DNA of 64,000 nucleotides from Saccharina japonica. Lineage: Eukaryota > Sar > Phaeophyceae > Laminariales > Laminariaceae. Location: assembly GCA_008828725.1 (NCBI GenBank), contig MEHQ01001178.1, forward strand, positions 222,870 through 286,869, in the 5' to 3' direction. Shown in pieces: positions 24,703 through 35,705 of the stretch. Position numbers and translations under genes: made by a program. Under the pieces are notes generated by a model. The model saw nothing but the letters and a program-made list of their open reading frames with translations. It did not search any database and was not told the origin of the DNA. Position 1 is the stretch's first letter; each line of letters starts with the position of its first letter.

Positions 24703-27214
24703 AGCATGGGGGCCTTTGTGTGCGTGCTGAACACGTAAATGTACCAGGGTTCGCTCAATACTCCGCCAAAGTGGAGTTCTTGACTCTTCGTGAATCCCTC
24801 ACGTATACCAGCACACAGCAGTACGTGTGCGAGCACAGCCGTTTCGGTTCGCGAAGCCGTCCGCAGAACGGTGCCAGTTGTATGCAGACGTTATTATGAC
24901 AAGCAGCCCTGCCCTATACAGAGATTTAGCAGCAGCTGGGCGGACGGACGCCTCCTCAAGGGGCAACAGTTGACTTCAAACTCCAACCTAGTGTTGGATA
25001 CCATATCGTATCGATTTTTTCGATACATTGACATATCGAAATATCGGTTTATCGAACTTTAATATCGGATTATCGAACTTTTGATATATTTAACAATTAA
25101 AAAACAACAGCCGTGAGAACTTTCGATATATATCGAACATATCGAACGTGTTTTTCTCTCCATCCCCCTATATGGCACCCCCGTGTTTTTTATGCAGATA
25201 TTGAACGAAAGCTCCAATCTATCAACTATCGAGTTCGTATATACGTATCGATTATATTTGTTTGTTCATCAGCATCGTATCGATCTCGATTATCGTTCCA
25301 TGTCCAACACTACTCTATAGCCTAAACCCTACACCCGACCGCCAGGGAAATTTCTCGGAACAAAAAATGGAATTTGGAGATATACCGCTATCAACCATTG
25401 TTTTCAAGCTGGGCCAAGTCCCGAACACTACGTACGGACTGCATAAGAAAGCAAAAAAGCAAAAAGCAAACGGCCAGGCAATCCGTGTCACCTGCACGCC
25501 GCCATCAGGGGGATCACGACGTCCTTCACCCCGGCCAAAGTCGCGAGCCCAACGACACGCTGGTGGCTGGGAATCTGGAACAGAGCGCCTGCACACGTCA
25601 CCAAAATCGACAAGGATAAGGATAAGGATAAGGATAAGGATAGGGATAAATATAAGGATAAGGGTGAGGATAAGGATAAGGATAAGGATAAGGATAGGGA
25701 TAAGGGCAAGGATGAGGATAAGGATAAGGATACTAAGGATAATGATAATAATAAGGTTAAGGATAAGGATAAGGATAAGGATAGGGATAAGGATAAGGAT
25801 AAGGTTAAGGATAAGGACAAGGACAAGGATAAGGATAGGGATAAGGATAAGGATAAGGATAAGGATAAGGATAAGGATAAGGATAAGGATAAGGAAAGGA
25901 TAAGGATAAGGATAAGGATAGGGATAAATATAAGGATAAGGATAAGGTTAAATATAAGGATAAGGGCAAGGATATGGTAAGTACAGGTTTAGGGTTGGAT
26001 AGATAGGGGGGGGAGGGGGGAGGTTACTCCACTCACTTTCACTCAATGAGCGTGGGGCTTGGTGGGCGGTCTCTTGGTCAAAATAGAAACGCGATTATTA
26101 TACCTGGAAGTATATGAAAAACGCGAAGCTTCACAGCGTGGTGCGCGATTCAAACAGCAGCAACCGTTTCTGTCACGAGCCATTCCAGGCGGTATCAACG
26201 TATCAATGCATAAAATTCCAGCAAAAATCGCGCGTCGCTTGTATCAACTATTGATACACAACCCAAGCACAGCAGCAGCACCACGGCACCACAAGCGGTG
26301 CATGCATTTTCGAATTCTCAAATTCCCGATTGCTCGTATGTATGCGGACGTATAATACGTGCCGATCACCGATAACATTATCAACATTAGCATTGTACCA
26401 GTTACCAATCAACTTCGTACATGTATTTGTTGATAATGTAGTACCAATTACCAATCAACTTCGTACATGTATTCGTAATACATCGTATATATATCATATA
26501 CCAGGGTATATAATATGTACCTGAAAGACAACTACGAGCACAGAAACAGTATGCTACCAGTACCTGATTCGTTAGTGTAATTTTACGCGTACGAGTAATG
26601 TTGTTGTTGTCTTCACATTAAAAACCGTGCCGGTCTCTCTATCCAGTACCTCCATCTGTCCGTACTAATCCAACACTTGACACGGTCGATTCCCGTGGTC
26701 ACAGGCTAACTTACCCAAAAAGGTATACTGAAATAAAAGTGGAACCCGAAGGGTCCGCAAAGCGATCAAAGCCAGTCAAAAACAGATAGTCTGGAGCCCT
26801 CCGCTCCCCTCTACACGCTATGTGAAGGTAAAAATAAAAATGGAAAAGTCAACATCACCAATCGGGGGTACACGCCCCCTGATTCTATCTTGGTGCCCCT
26901 ATAATGCCGGGGTGTTCCGTGCCGGGTTCACACCGGTCAGGCAAACAAATCGAGTCCTCCACCCCGATTATAAACGCAGACATGATACGGGGGAAGGGAA
27001 CTATGGTCCCGTGTGACTGATGTACCCCCGGCCTGCGAGCAGTGTAACTGCAAAAGGTCAAAAGCAACGAAGGGAAAAAGACGAAGACAAAGACAAAGAG
27101 ACAAGTCAAAAGTACAAGCAAACACTCACACAGACAAGACCGCAGAGACAACACATTGACACGTCATCCCGAGGGGGTGGTGCAATGGTGCGGCGGTGGG
27201 GGGGAGGGGGAAAA
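24703..27214. other. Intergenic, no gene recognised
   Basis: Contents are an AT-rich stretch of TATCGAA/TTCGATA words (about 25000-25300), the GGATAA hexamer array, a ~45-bp local duplication containing TACCAATCAACTTCGTACAT (26397-26475) and a faint relative of the G-run repeat at 26890-26950. No exon with recognisable protein features was found. Confidence 0.5.
25608..25978. repeat. (AAGGAT)n hexamer array
   Basis: About 370 bp of AAGGATAAGGAT units with scattered GGGATAAATAT and AAGGTTAAGG variants. Its period of six keeps Arg/Ile and Leu/Ser dipeptide frames open on the two strands; these are not genes. The unit differs from the TTTAGGG-type telomere repeat. Confidence 0.95.
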
Positions 27215-28877
27215 ATAACAAAACAAACAAACAAACAAACAAACAGTCCAGGACAGTCAATCCGGCACATATCGCGCCACTCGGTCCGCCATTTCTCGCT
27301 TGTTTCCTTCCCTCGCCGATTCGCCCTTCTTCCGCACCCCTCCCGTCCCGTTGGTTCTTGGTGTCTCTTTGTTGTTGCTGCGCCCTTTTTCTCGCTCGGT
27401 CGCTCGTTTCCGGCTAGCCTCCTCTTCTTCCTTGTGCCAGGAGGTCATAAACCTCTCAGCTGCCTGCAGCACTCCCTTGTACCACTGCCTTCCTCCCTTC
27501 ACCTTCGCTGCTTCCGCCCAAACTGAATTCGGGATTCCGAAGACACGTCTCTGGTCGTCCGTAGAGCCGTGCGTAGCTCCGAACGCTTTGAAGTCGTCCT
27601 TCAGGCACGTCTGCCAGTTCCGCTCCGGGCACCCCGCGCCCGGGTCCTTCCCCCCCACCAGCTCCCCGAACATCAGTCGTTTCGGGAGTCGCCCGTCTGG
27701 CTGCCTTGCCACGGCCCCCGCGAACAGTAGGCGCCGTTGCCGGACAGTGGCTTCCACGCTCTGGCACCCGACCCTCTTCAGGGCCTGGGCGTAGGACAGC
27801 TGCCGGTAGGTGCCTTGCTTGCGCTGGTACCCAATAACTCGCAGCAGCAGCCGGTGGTGTATCGTCCGCAGCAGTCGGTAGTGGTCGCGACGTGGGGCCC
27901 ATGTCATGCAACCGTACAGCAGTGCCTCCATCACCTCCGCTTGAAGCAGGCGGGCCTTGAGTCGAAACGGTGCTCCCGGCCTATCGAAGAGCTCCGGGCC
28001 ATACCTCCTGACGCACGCCGACGCTGCTCTGCTCCTGAAGTTGATCTCCCGGGTGAGGTCGCCATGTTCGTTGACGAGGCCGCCCAGGTACCGGAACTCG
28101 TGGGTTTGGGTGTATTTCTGCCCCGCTGCTTCGATTATCAGCGGCGGCGGGGGCGGTGTTGGCTGCTTCTCCTTTACGCGCATCAGGAGAGTCTCCGTCT
28201 TCTTCTCCGACACCGTCAGCCCGAACTCCCCAAACACCTGCACGATAATGGTCATCATCCTCGCCAGTCCGTCGGCGGACCTCGATACAACGCCGGCGTC
28301 ATCGGCATACAGCATCCCCCACACCGCCCTCCGTACGCGGTCGAGTGGTGTCTCCGTCCCCGCTCCCGTCTCCTCCTTCAGGAACACTAGGTTCTGCATG
28401 ATACCATCGTCCTCGCTGAATCGTACGATAACGACCTCTAGGGCCGCGGCGAAGAAAACGTTGAACAGCAGTGGGGACAGCACACACCCTTGTCGCAAGC
28501 CTTGCGTGACCAAGAACCAGTCCGACAGTTCTCCATCGTCCATGCGCACCCGGGCCCGCATTCCGTCGTGGAATTGGCGGATGACGGCGACCATCTCCGC
28601 AGGAACCCCGGCCCTGGCCAGCACCTTCCATAGCAGCTCTCGGTCCACCGAGTCATAGGCCTTCTGTAGGTCGACGAAGCACATGTAGAGCGGTATTCTC
28701 CTTCTCCGCCCTAGTTCCTGGAGTCGGCGCACGACGAACAGCATGCATACTGTGGATCGACCAGGTCGGAAGCCGCACTATTCCTCCGGAAGAATGTTGT
28801 TGGCTTCGCAGAAGGCGCTTAGGCGGTTGGTGATGAGTTTGGCGGGGATCTCTCTACCTCATCGCACGTAGGCAAAG
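27215..28877 (-). mobile_element. 5'-truncated RTE-like LINE
   Basis: The element reads on the minus strand. It ends 3' in a (GTTT)n tail (AAAC repeats at 27219-27245 on +) and is cut at its 5' side at about 28877, where the 10.4-kb duplicated segment begins. It carries the palm and thumb of a reverse transcriptase and the C-terminal extension. No endonuclease domain remains. The tetranucleotide-like tail and C-terminal motif favour the RTE clade; this is an inference from motif style. Confidence 0.88.
27257..28870 (-). pseudogene. LINE reverse transcriptase fragment
   Basis: Conserved RT blocks in order are [18 protein letters not shown] (motif A with the catalytic Asp), [19 protein letters not shown] (motif B), MLYADDAG (motif C, YADD), SEKKTETL (motif D) and FRYLGG (thumb). 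These are followed by the C-terminal [20 protein letters not shown] and FGEL...[12 protein letters not shown] blocks. The long frame runs from 28744 to 27257. Upstream coding (AKLITNRLSAFCEANNILPE, then [10 protein letters not shown]) is in the same frame but holds a TAG at 28778-28780, where relatives have a Gln. The N-terminal RT and the endonuclease are missing, so the copy is dead on its own. Confidence 0.9.
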
Positions 28878-29038
28878 TCCTGCCAAGAAACAGGACAACT
28901 GTTCTACAGCAGTACGTAGGCCGGATTATTTACTTGAAAAAGGGTGCGTTGTGCGAGTACTCAAACTTCAGTATAGTCACTCCCCCAAATTATTAGTTTC
29001 CTGTAAATCTCAGCCTGCCTTTCTTATTGCTCGTTTTC

Positions 29039-29135
29039 TTAACCCTTCTAGGACTGGAGTCCCGTTTTGGGGACAAATTACTTAGAATTAGAGTGGTTTG
29101 TCCCCAAAACGGGACTGCAGTCCTAAAAGGGTTAA
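29039..29135. mobile_element. Hairpin MITE, ~97 bp, copy 1a
   Basis: The two arms are nearly perfect inverted repeats, reading inward from TTAACCCTT and GACTGGAGTCCCGTTTTGGG to a ~20-bp loop with TTACTTAGAATTAGAG. The right arm (CCCCAAAACGGGACTGCAGT) returns to GGGTTAA. It sits inside a decayed copy of the TA-flanked MITE family. Related arms occur at 30966-31065, 52362-52410, 54827-54900 and 60900-60990. Confidence 0.85.
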
Positions 29136-29249
29136 TAGGTTTCCTGTACTCTGTATACCATACCAGTTGCCTGGGATATCGGTACATACTGCTCGTTTTC
29201 GTTCTCGTATTATATGCACGAGGTACATACAGCAGTAATACTAATTCAA

Positions 29250-29715
29250 GAGTATGTTCGGTAGGGCACGTACCAAAGTATACCGGGGGGCATTTGCTAG
29301 GTAAATGCCCTATCCGAACCGTACCGGGGTTGTTCGGTATGGCCGCAATGCCCTACCGAACACTCCATTAAGGTTCGGTATGAACTAGATACCGATACCC
29401 AAACTTCGGTAAGTTCGGTTTGAATTCGATACCCGCACCCCGGGTACCGGTATACCCTCGACCGAAGTACTGGGGGTTCGGGTATTTTTTCGGCACGGCC
29501 TCAATACCCTACCGAACACTCCGGTATAGTTCGGTACGAACTCAATACCGGTACCCGACACTTCGGTAAATTCGGTACGAACTCAATATCGGTACCCGAC
29601 ATTTCGGTACGCCCACCCAAATATACCGCGGGTACCGGTACACCCTCGTCCATGATACCGGGGGTACCGGTATTTGCTCTGTACCAACTCGGTACCGGTA
29701 TCGATATTCAGTGGC
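29250..29715. repeat. GGTACC-rich satellite, block 1 of copy 1
   Basis: Imperfect ~40-bp units carry TTCGGTACGAACTCAATACC, GGTACCCGACACTTCGGTA and CCGGGTACCGGTATACCCTC. Motifs TTCGGTA, CGGTACC and TACCGGTA recur on both strands because the units are partly palindromic. Confidence 0.85.
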
Positions 29716-30204
29716 ACGACAGGGACGCATTATGACATCAGAACATGGCTTTTGGGGCCTTGTTGGTAAAACACCCTTCCACATACCTAATTACCGAATT
29801 GAGTGCGACAGCTCGCGTCTATCCCTGCTGTTTTTGTATTCCAAGGCTACTGCTGTAGCAGCAGCAGCAACAACAGTAGCAGCAAGGCGCGAGGTTGCTG
29901 CGGTCTACATGCCGAGCTTAGATCGGGCTTCGAGCGTAGCACTCCTGGGCAGTGGCACGCATGGAGTGTACGGCAGTAGGGCACCTTATCGACATTCAAA
30001 GCTGTTGCTCCTGCTGCTGCTGCTGCTGCTAACCGTGTTGTCGCGTGTTATTTTTATCCACTTTCTTGGGATAGCGGCGGCAGCACTGCTGCTTACTCTG
30101 CACTTGCCGCCGCCGTCTGTTTGCTGTTGCTATTGACATACCAGGTATGAAGTTCGTGAGGGTGTGCCCCGTGAGTGCATTGCGTACGTATGATATAAAA
30201 TATA

Positions 30205-30770
30205 TTCGGTACGGCCTCGATACTGGTACCCGACACTTCGGTAAGGTTTGGTACAAACTCGATACCGGTACTCGAATTTTCGGTAAGCTCGGTACGCTCA
30301 CTCCAGAATACCTCGGGTACCGGTATGCGTTTCAACAAAATACTGGGGGTGCCGGTATTTGTTCGGCTACCGAACACTCCGGTATGGCTCGGTACAAACG
30401 CAATACCGGTACCCGATACTTCGGTACGTTAGGTACGATCTCAATACCGGTATCCGACACTTCGGTTCGACCTCAAAATCGGTACCCGACACTTCCGTAA
30501 GTTCGATATGAATTCGACACCGGTACCCCGGGTACCGGTATACCCTGGACCACAATATCGGGGGTACCGGTATTTGTTCGGGACGGCCTCAACACCCTAT
30601 CGAATACCCCGGTATGGTTCGGTACAAACTTAACACCGGTACCCGACACTTCGGTAAGTTCGGTACGATCTCAATACGTACCAATACCCGACACTTCCGT
30701 AAGTACGGTACGCCCATCGAAAATACGGCGTATGCCGGTATACGGTATACCCTACGGAAACATATGCTTG
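30205..30770. repeat. GGTACC-rich satellite, block 2 of copy 1
   Basis: Same unit type as 29250-29715, separated from it by ~490 bp of unrelated sequence with CAG/CTG repeats. About 13-14 units containing CCGACACTTCGGTAAG or close variants are present. Small open frames here are repeat shadows. Confidence 0.85.
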
Positions 30771-30965
30771 GTATTATTAGCATTAATACGAAGTACTATT
30801 TTAATACTGTTTTGTACCTGGTAGTATTTTATCAATTGGGAAAAAGTGTTCAGACGAGCACGGTATACGGCATACAGCAGCATGCCTGGAAATCCCATTC
30901 AGAACTGACAATAATATCCCACACTAACTCTAAGTAGTTTGTCCCCAAATACGTGGGACCAGTTA

Positions 30966-31065
30966 TTAACCCTTATAGAACTGCAGTCCCGTTTTGGGGA
31001 CAAATTACTTAGAATTAGAGTGGTTTGTCCCCATAACGGGACTGCAGTTCTAAATGGGTTGTTAA
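30966..31065. mobile_element. Hairpin MITE, copy 1b
   Basis: The arms run from TTAACCCTTATAGAACTGCA and CCCGTTTTGGGGACAAA to TTTGTCCCCATAACGGGACT and TAAATGGGTTGTTAA. The same loop core TTACTTAGAATTAGAG is present. A partial relative (ACTAACTCTAAGTAGTTTGT) directly precedes it at 30915-30960. Confidence 0.82.
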
Positions 31066-31711
31066 TGGCAAAAGTATAGTGCAGCAACAGACAGAATTGG
31101 AGTTCGAGGTACTGTATGCCAGTACGTATTAATAGTGGGGGTACGAATATGTAATATGTAAACCAGACTGAATGTGGACAGTTCGAGCGGGTACTGCTGC
31201 TGTGGGGGTATGAATATAAAAGTATGTTTTGATTTTTTCAACTGATACAATTTTGAAAAAATAACGGGGATGATGCACATACCATACATACAGCGGTACA
31301 GCCAGTCTATGACGACCTTGAGCTGCCTGCGCATACAGAACACAGCAGAGCAGCAGCAGCGCAGCAGTACCGGTACGCCATACGATACGTTCCGCTCCCT
31401 TTTAGACTGACTGGTCGTATAAATAGGTACACATTATACATATCTACTCGTATGATATATACCTGGTACTGGTACTGCCTGGTGTGCTGAAATATAAAGC
31501 GTGTGGCGCGCATAACAAATAACGCGGGGCGATGCAACGAAGACGAAGACAATGTAATTAAAGCAAAATGAAAGCTGTCGGCGCGTGCTCAAAACCGGAG
31601 AAGACCTGTGGATCAAAGCTCCGTGAGCAGGGTGAGGCGTTCTACTACCGCCACAAGCTTAAGGGACTTACTTTTAAAGGTATACGGGGTTAGAGGGTCA
31701 GAGTCCCCCAC

Positions 31712-32062
31712 GGTCGCCCCGGTAGAGTAGTGGTCAGCTTCAAAGACTACTATTAATATCATCATTGGTCCCCAAGATCGAATCCCACCGTGGTGAGATA
31801 TGTTGTCTTTATTTGAAAAAATAGAAAGGAACCAATTGCTGAGAGCGCCTTCGTGGCGTGGGTAGGCGGAATCCGACGCAAGTCGACGAGGGAAGAAAGT
31901 GCTGAAATCTTCTCGCGATAAAAAAGCAAGGCAAGAACCGTAGTGGGGGAGGAGGGAGAAGAGCCTACTTTGTGACCCCGGATCTGAGTTACGACTAGGA
32001 AGGAGAGAGAAAGGAAGGGCGAAGATAATAAATGGGATGGAAAACAAAACAAAAACAAAAAA
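31712..32062 (+). mobile_element. tRNA-head SINE, copy 1
   Basis: The head has a box-A-like GGTAGAGTAGTGGTC at about 31720 and a box-B-like AGATCGAATCCC about 50 bp later. It is followed by a ~240-bp body and an A-rich tail (GGAAAACAAAACAAAAACAA). A truncated reverse copy lies at 1329-1520, which supports dispersal. The tRNA ancestry is inferred from the spaced boxes. Confidence 0.72.
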
Positions 32063-32154
32063 CGGGCCGACCCGTCGAGAAATTACCGGGCTCAAACGTT
32101 GAGTATAGGCGTCTACCCCCTACAAACAGCCTTAAGTTTATTATAAAACAGCGG

Positions 32155-32336
32155 TACAGGACACCGAATAACACCGAATAAGAATCAGGAAAGCTGGCCC
32201 AGGCTGGATTTCTTAATTGAGAGAGGGTGTTTTTCTGCACAAAATTCAAGATAACAGCTCTCGAATTTCTTGTTGTACGCTACGTAAATGAAAGCCTGGC
32301 CTTCTCATTAGCCTGTTTCTTATTAGGTGTCCTGTA
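32155..32336. mobile_element. TA-flanked MITE, copy a
   Basis: The left end is TA|CAGGACACCGAATAACAC and the right end is GCCTGTTTCTTATTAGGTGT then CCTG|TA. The interior has CCAGGCTGGATTTCTTA and GAGAGAGGGTGTTT. TA on both sides fits a Tc1/mariner-type target duplication. Confidence 0.82.
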
Positions 32337-32467
32337 GTGCCGTAATTATGCTGGACCACCTTCGTATGGGGACTACTGTCATAGGTCGACAGATGGCCAT
32401 GAACGCACGCATGAAAAGCGAACGACGAAAAGCGAATGACGAAAGTCATTCGTTATACTACAAAAAG

Positions 32468-32633
32468 TACAGGACAACTAATGAGAAACAGGAATTCTGG
32501 CCCAGGCTGGATTTCTTATCCGAGAGAGGGTGTTTCTACACTATTTTCGAGATAACGACTCTCGAATTTCTTATTTCCCCCTGAATATCAGCCTGGATTT
32601 CTGATTTGCCTGTTTCTTACTAGGTGTCCTGTA
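32468..32633. mobile_element. TA-flanked MITE, copy b
   Basis: TA|CAGGACAACTAATGAGAAAC at the left and TTTCTTACTAGGTGTCCTG|TA at the right. The interior again has GGCTGGATTTCTTATC and a second inverted GCCTGGATTTCTGATTTG. Confidence 0.82.
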
Positions 32634-32957
32634 CTGTACTACTGCACTACTGCTGTACCAGGTACAGAAGTGTGGGGGCGGAGACCTGCCTCGGCGTTTC
32701 GACCGGGAAAAGGCCGTGCGATGTCGACCAGCAATTAAACTGCGTACTTCAGAGTAGTTGTGAGCAGACAAGAAAACGAGTCGCACACTGCTGTACTGCT
32801 GGATGATAGTTAGACAGAGGATTCACAGCGAGCTTGCCCTGCCCAATCACAGGGAAGCTATTAATAGCTTTGCTGGGACACTGCTTTCTTTTCTTCTTTT
32901 GTCTTTTTCGAACCATGAAATCATGCGTTATTTCTTATTTCGTTCGTGTACAGGCAG

Positions 32958-33113
32958 TACAGGACACCTAATAATAAACAGGAAATATAGTCCAGGCTGG
33001 ATTTCTTATTTGAAAGAGGGTGCTTTCTACACTAACTTCAATATAACGACTCTCGATTTCCTTATTTTCCTCAAAATCTCAGCCTGACTTTCTTAGCCTG
33101 TTTCTTATCAGGT
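32958..33113. mobile_element. TA-flanked MITE, copy c (right end degraded)
   Basis: TA|CAGGACACCTAATAATAAAC at the left. The right end stops at GCCTGTTTCTTATCAGGT, without the terminal GTCCTG. Confidence 0.75.
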
Positions 33114-33625
33114 TACAACCTCTAAACGTACGGTACCTTCCTGCTACCACGTACAACTGCTGTCTGTACCTCGTATTATATGCATCTCTCTGTTGAGATC
33201 ACCTCGTATTGTTTCCCGGGGAGTTACTTGCTACTATTAATATAGTACAGCGTATGGGGATCTGGTGGTACGTTTCCTACTGGTACGAAAGAAGCAGCTG
33301 AAACAGCTTCTTTGGGCGTATTTAGTATTTACCTGGTACGTACTATTGATACCAGGTACATATCATACATACTGTACCTGGTATCTATAAACCAGCTGTG
33401 TGCTTGGTGCTTAGTGTGACCTGCCCCTTCTTTCAGCTGTCACACTGACGTGTACTGCTTGTACTCATGTGTACTGCTACCTGTATCATAACAACAGCAG
33501 TTACAATTCGTACTCTGCTGTTCGGTGCTGCCTTGTCATTTGTATGATATGTACAATAACGATAATGCTGCGTCTAGTCTGCTCTGTATGTACCAGCTGA
33601 TAAACCCGTACGACGTACATACCAG

Positions 33626-34062
33626 GGCATTAATTAGTGGGTCGGGGTCTGTTGCGCGCAGCGCAACAGGCGACTCAAGGAGTGTTGCGCGCACCGCAAC
33701 ATGCCTGAGGCGCGTGTTGCGCGCCGCAGGCGCCGCAAGCCCCGACCACCCCCCCCCCCCCCCCCGCGCGAAAAAAGCGAAAAAAGCGAAAAAATGGCGA
33801 TCTTTGGGCGAATGTACGCCTAAAAAGCCTAAAAGATGTCCAATTACGACTATTTATCAAGAAAAAAAGACCCCCAAATTTTTTTTCTCGACCCCGGCGA
33901 GAAAAAAACGCGCAACAATTTTTTTTGCCTGCGGCGAAAATGTTGCGCGCCCAAAAACGCGTGTTGCGCTGCGCGCAACTAGCCTCGCGGCGACTGTTGC
34001 GCAAAACCGTTATTTTGGCCAAATGTTGCGCCAGCGCAACAGCGCAACACCTAATTAATGCC
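33626..34062. mobile_element. Foldback element packed with TGTTGCGC words, copy 1
   Basis: The ends GGCATTAATTAGTG and CACCTAATTAATGCC are inverted. Inside, TGTTGCGCGCAGCGCAACA and related self-complementary words occur at both ends (33650-33730 and 33940-34050), leaving a central stretch with GCGAAAAAAGCGAAAAAA. Copy 1 has a poly(C) interruption near 33750 that copy 2 lacks. No coding function is supported. Confidence 0.75.
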
Positions 34063-35705
34063 TTGGTACATACGTACTGCTGTAGTTACGTTCGAGCGAT
34101 CGGCGATTGGAGTATGAAATATCACACACAGCTTGCAAAGATGAGTCTCGACGAAATCGACTGCTGTGCTGCTGCTGTAGTACTCGTCGCACTGCTGTAC
34201 TGGTACCAGGTACATATCATACGATTATCATACTTACACTTGCTACGAACAAGCGGGAGAATATGCCTACCAGCCGATACATGTACATGTACGTACCAGC
34301 TGGTGGTATGTACAACAAAAAAAAGTAGTCCACGCACTACCCACGGAACATTGAAAATTGAAAAAACTGGATCTCTCAAGTTTGAAAACCAAGCACAAGA
34401 AGCACAAGTCCACGCGCCAGAAGCGGAAGAGATTTTGGTTGGGCTGTTTCGGGTCCATCCCCACGACGAGCAGTTCAATTCGCACGACGAGCAGCACTGG
34501 TTTGAGATGATGATAGTCTATGTACGAAGTCTGCACAACAAGCACAATTGATTGATATCACGTTTCTTCCACGTTGTTTGCATAAAAGGGTCAGCCGGGA
34601 GGGGGGGAAAGAGGGGAGGAAAGAGGGGCGCGGCCGCACGCCGGGTCATCAATTGCTCTCGGCGAGAAGGCAGTGGGAGTGGGGGGAAGGAGTCCGTTGC
34701 TCTTGTTGTGCAGCTACAATTTACTATTATTCTGTACGACGTCGTGCACAACAGACACAACAACAACGAAGCTGTTGCCGCGTGTCAATCAATCAACCTT
34801 GCTGTAACTACGTCAGTATAGTATGGAACTGTTTGCCGAAAAAGAACTCTCGTCTTCTCACGTCTCTCGCAGGTGGCTGGTGCGTTGCAACCCTACCCGA
34901 CACTCCCATCACTGCGCTGCTGCAGCAGCAGCGGCAGCAGCAGCAGCAGAGTCTAGTAGAGTATATATCCGTTGGAAAAGGCAGGATGCATCTCGAGTTA
35001 TTTATCCCCCCCTGCCTTTGCTCGATGCGGGCAGGCAGCCAAGGCTTGGGCAGGAGGGGGGTCAAGGCGGGAGAAAGTGGATCGAGCGAGATGTTTTTAC
35101 GCACAGCAAGCAACACCGAAAAAACAGAGGATGAGGCAGTTCGACCGCAGGATCGGGTCCCGCGCGTCCTTCTCGTTGCGTTTTTTTTTGTGGGGCTGGG
35201 CGACAGCTAGCCGGCGAGAGAGTCTGTTTGTGTCTCTGGGCGAGCGTCATATCTACAACGTCTGGGAGCTAACCGCCAAACGCCGGCTTACTGAGATGCA
35301 CAACGCTTCGACAACCTCCAACCATTTTCTCTTTCGCTCACCTAAAAGTTGGGAGACTTCAGGAGCCGAGATACCCTCCAGCAAACATAACCGCTCCTTT
35401 TGCACAGCCGCGTTCTTCGACCTGCCGTCCTGGTGGCAAACGCAGACGACATGCATCGCTGCCATGGCTTGCGTGTGGGAGAAAAGGGGCTATGACCCCC
35501 CCCACTTGGCACCGATTAACGGGTAAACTGGTCCCGCCGCAACCCAGGTGGATCCCATCTTCTCGCAATACGCGAATCACCGAACTCCCAAAAGAGGCAC
35601 CGCCAACTTCTCTTGTAAAACCTTATTTGAAGTTAGCCTTTTGCTACACGTAGAAACGTAGAAACGCGCGCACAGGCAACAGCAGCAGTGTCACACGCTG
35701 CCATC

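Noticed and set aside
25262-25903. Arg/Ile-rich frame, and the hexamer array as a possible internal telomere
   Set aside because: The frame is only the AAGGAT repeat. The unit does not match TTTAGGG or TTAGGG telomere types.
29250-30770. CRISPR-like regular repeats
   Set aside because: The units are contiguous, imperfect and palindromic with no unique spacers, and the sequence is eukaryotic nuclear DNA.
31712-31800. An intact tRNA gene
   Set aside because: Box-like words are present, but the stretch does not form a convincing acceptor stem or anticodon arm, and the same unit is dispersed with an A-rich tail.
34548-35526. Overlapping + frames of 184-220 codons upstream of ftsZ (also at 45444-46422)
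   Set aside because: No recognisable domain, poly-Gln from a CAG run, and a simple-sequence start. They probably lie in the ftsZ promoter/5' region, though an unrecognised small gene cannot be excluded.
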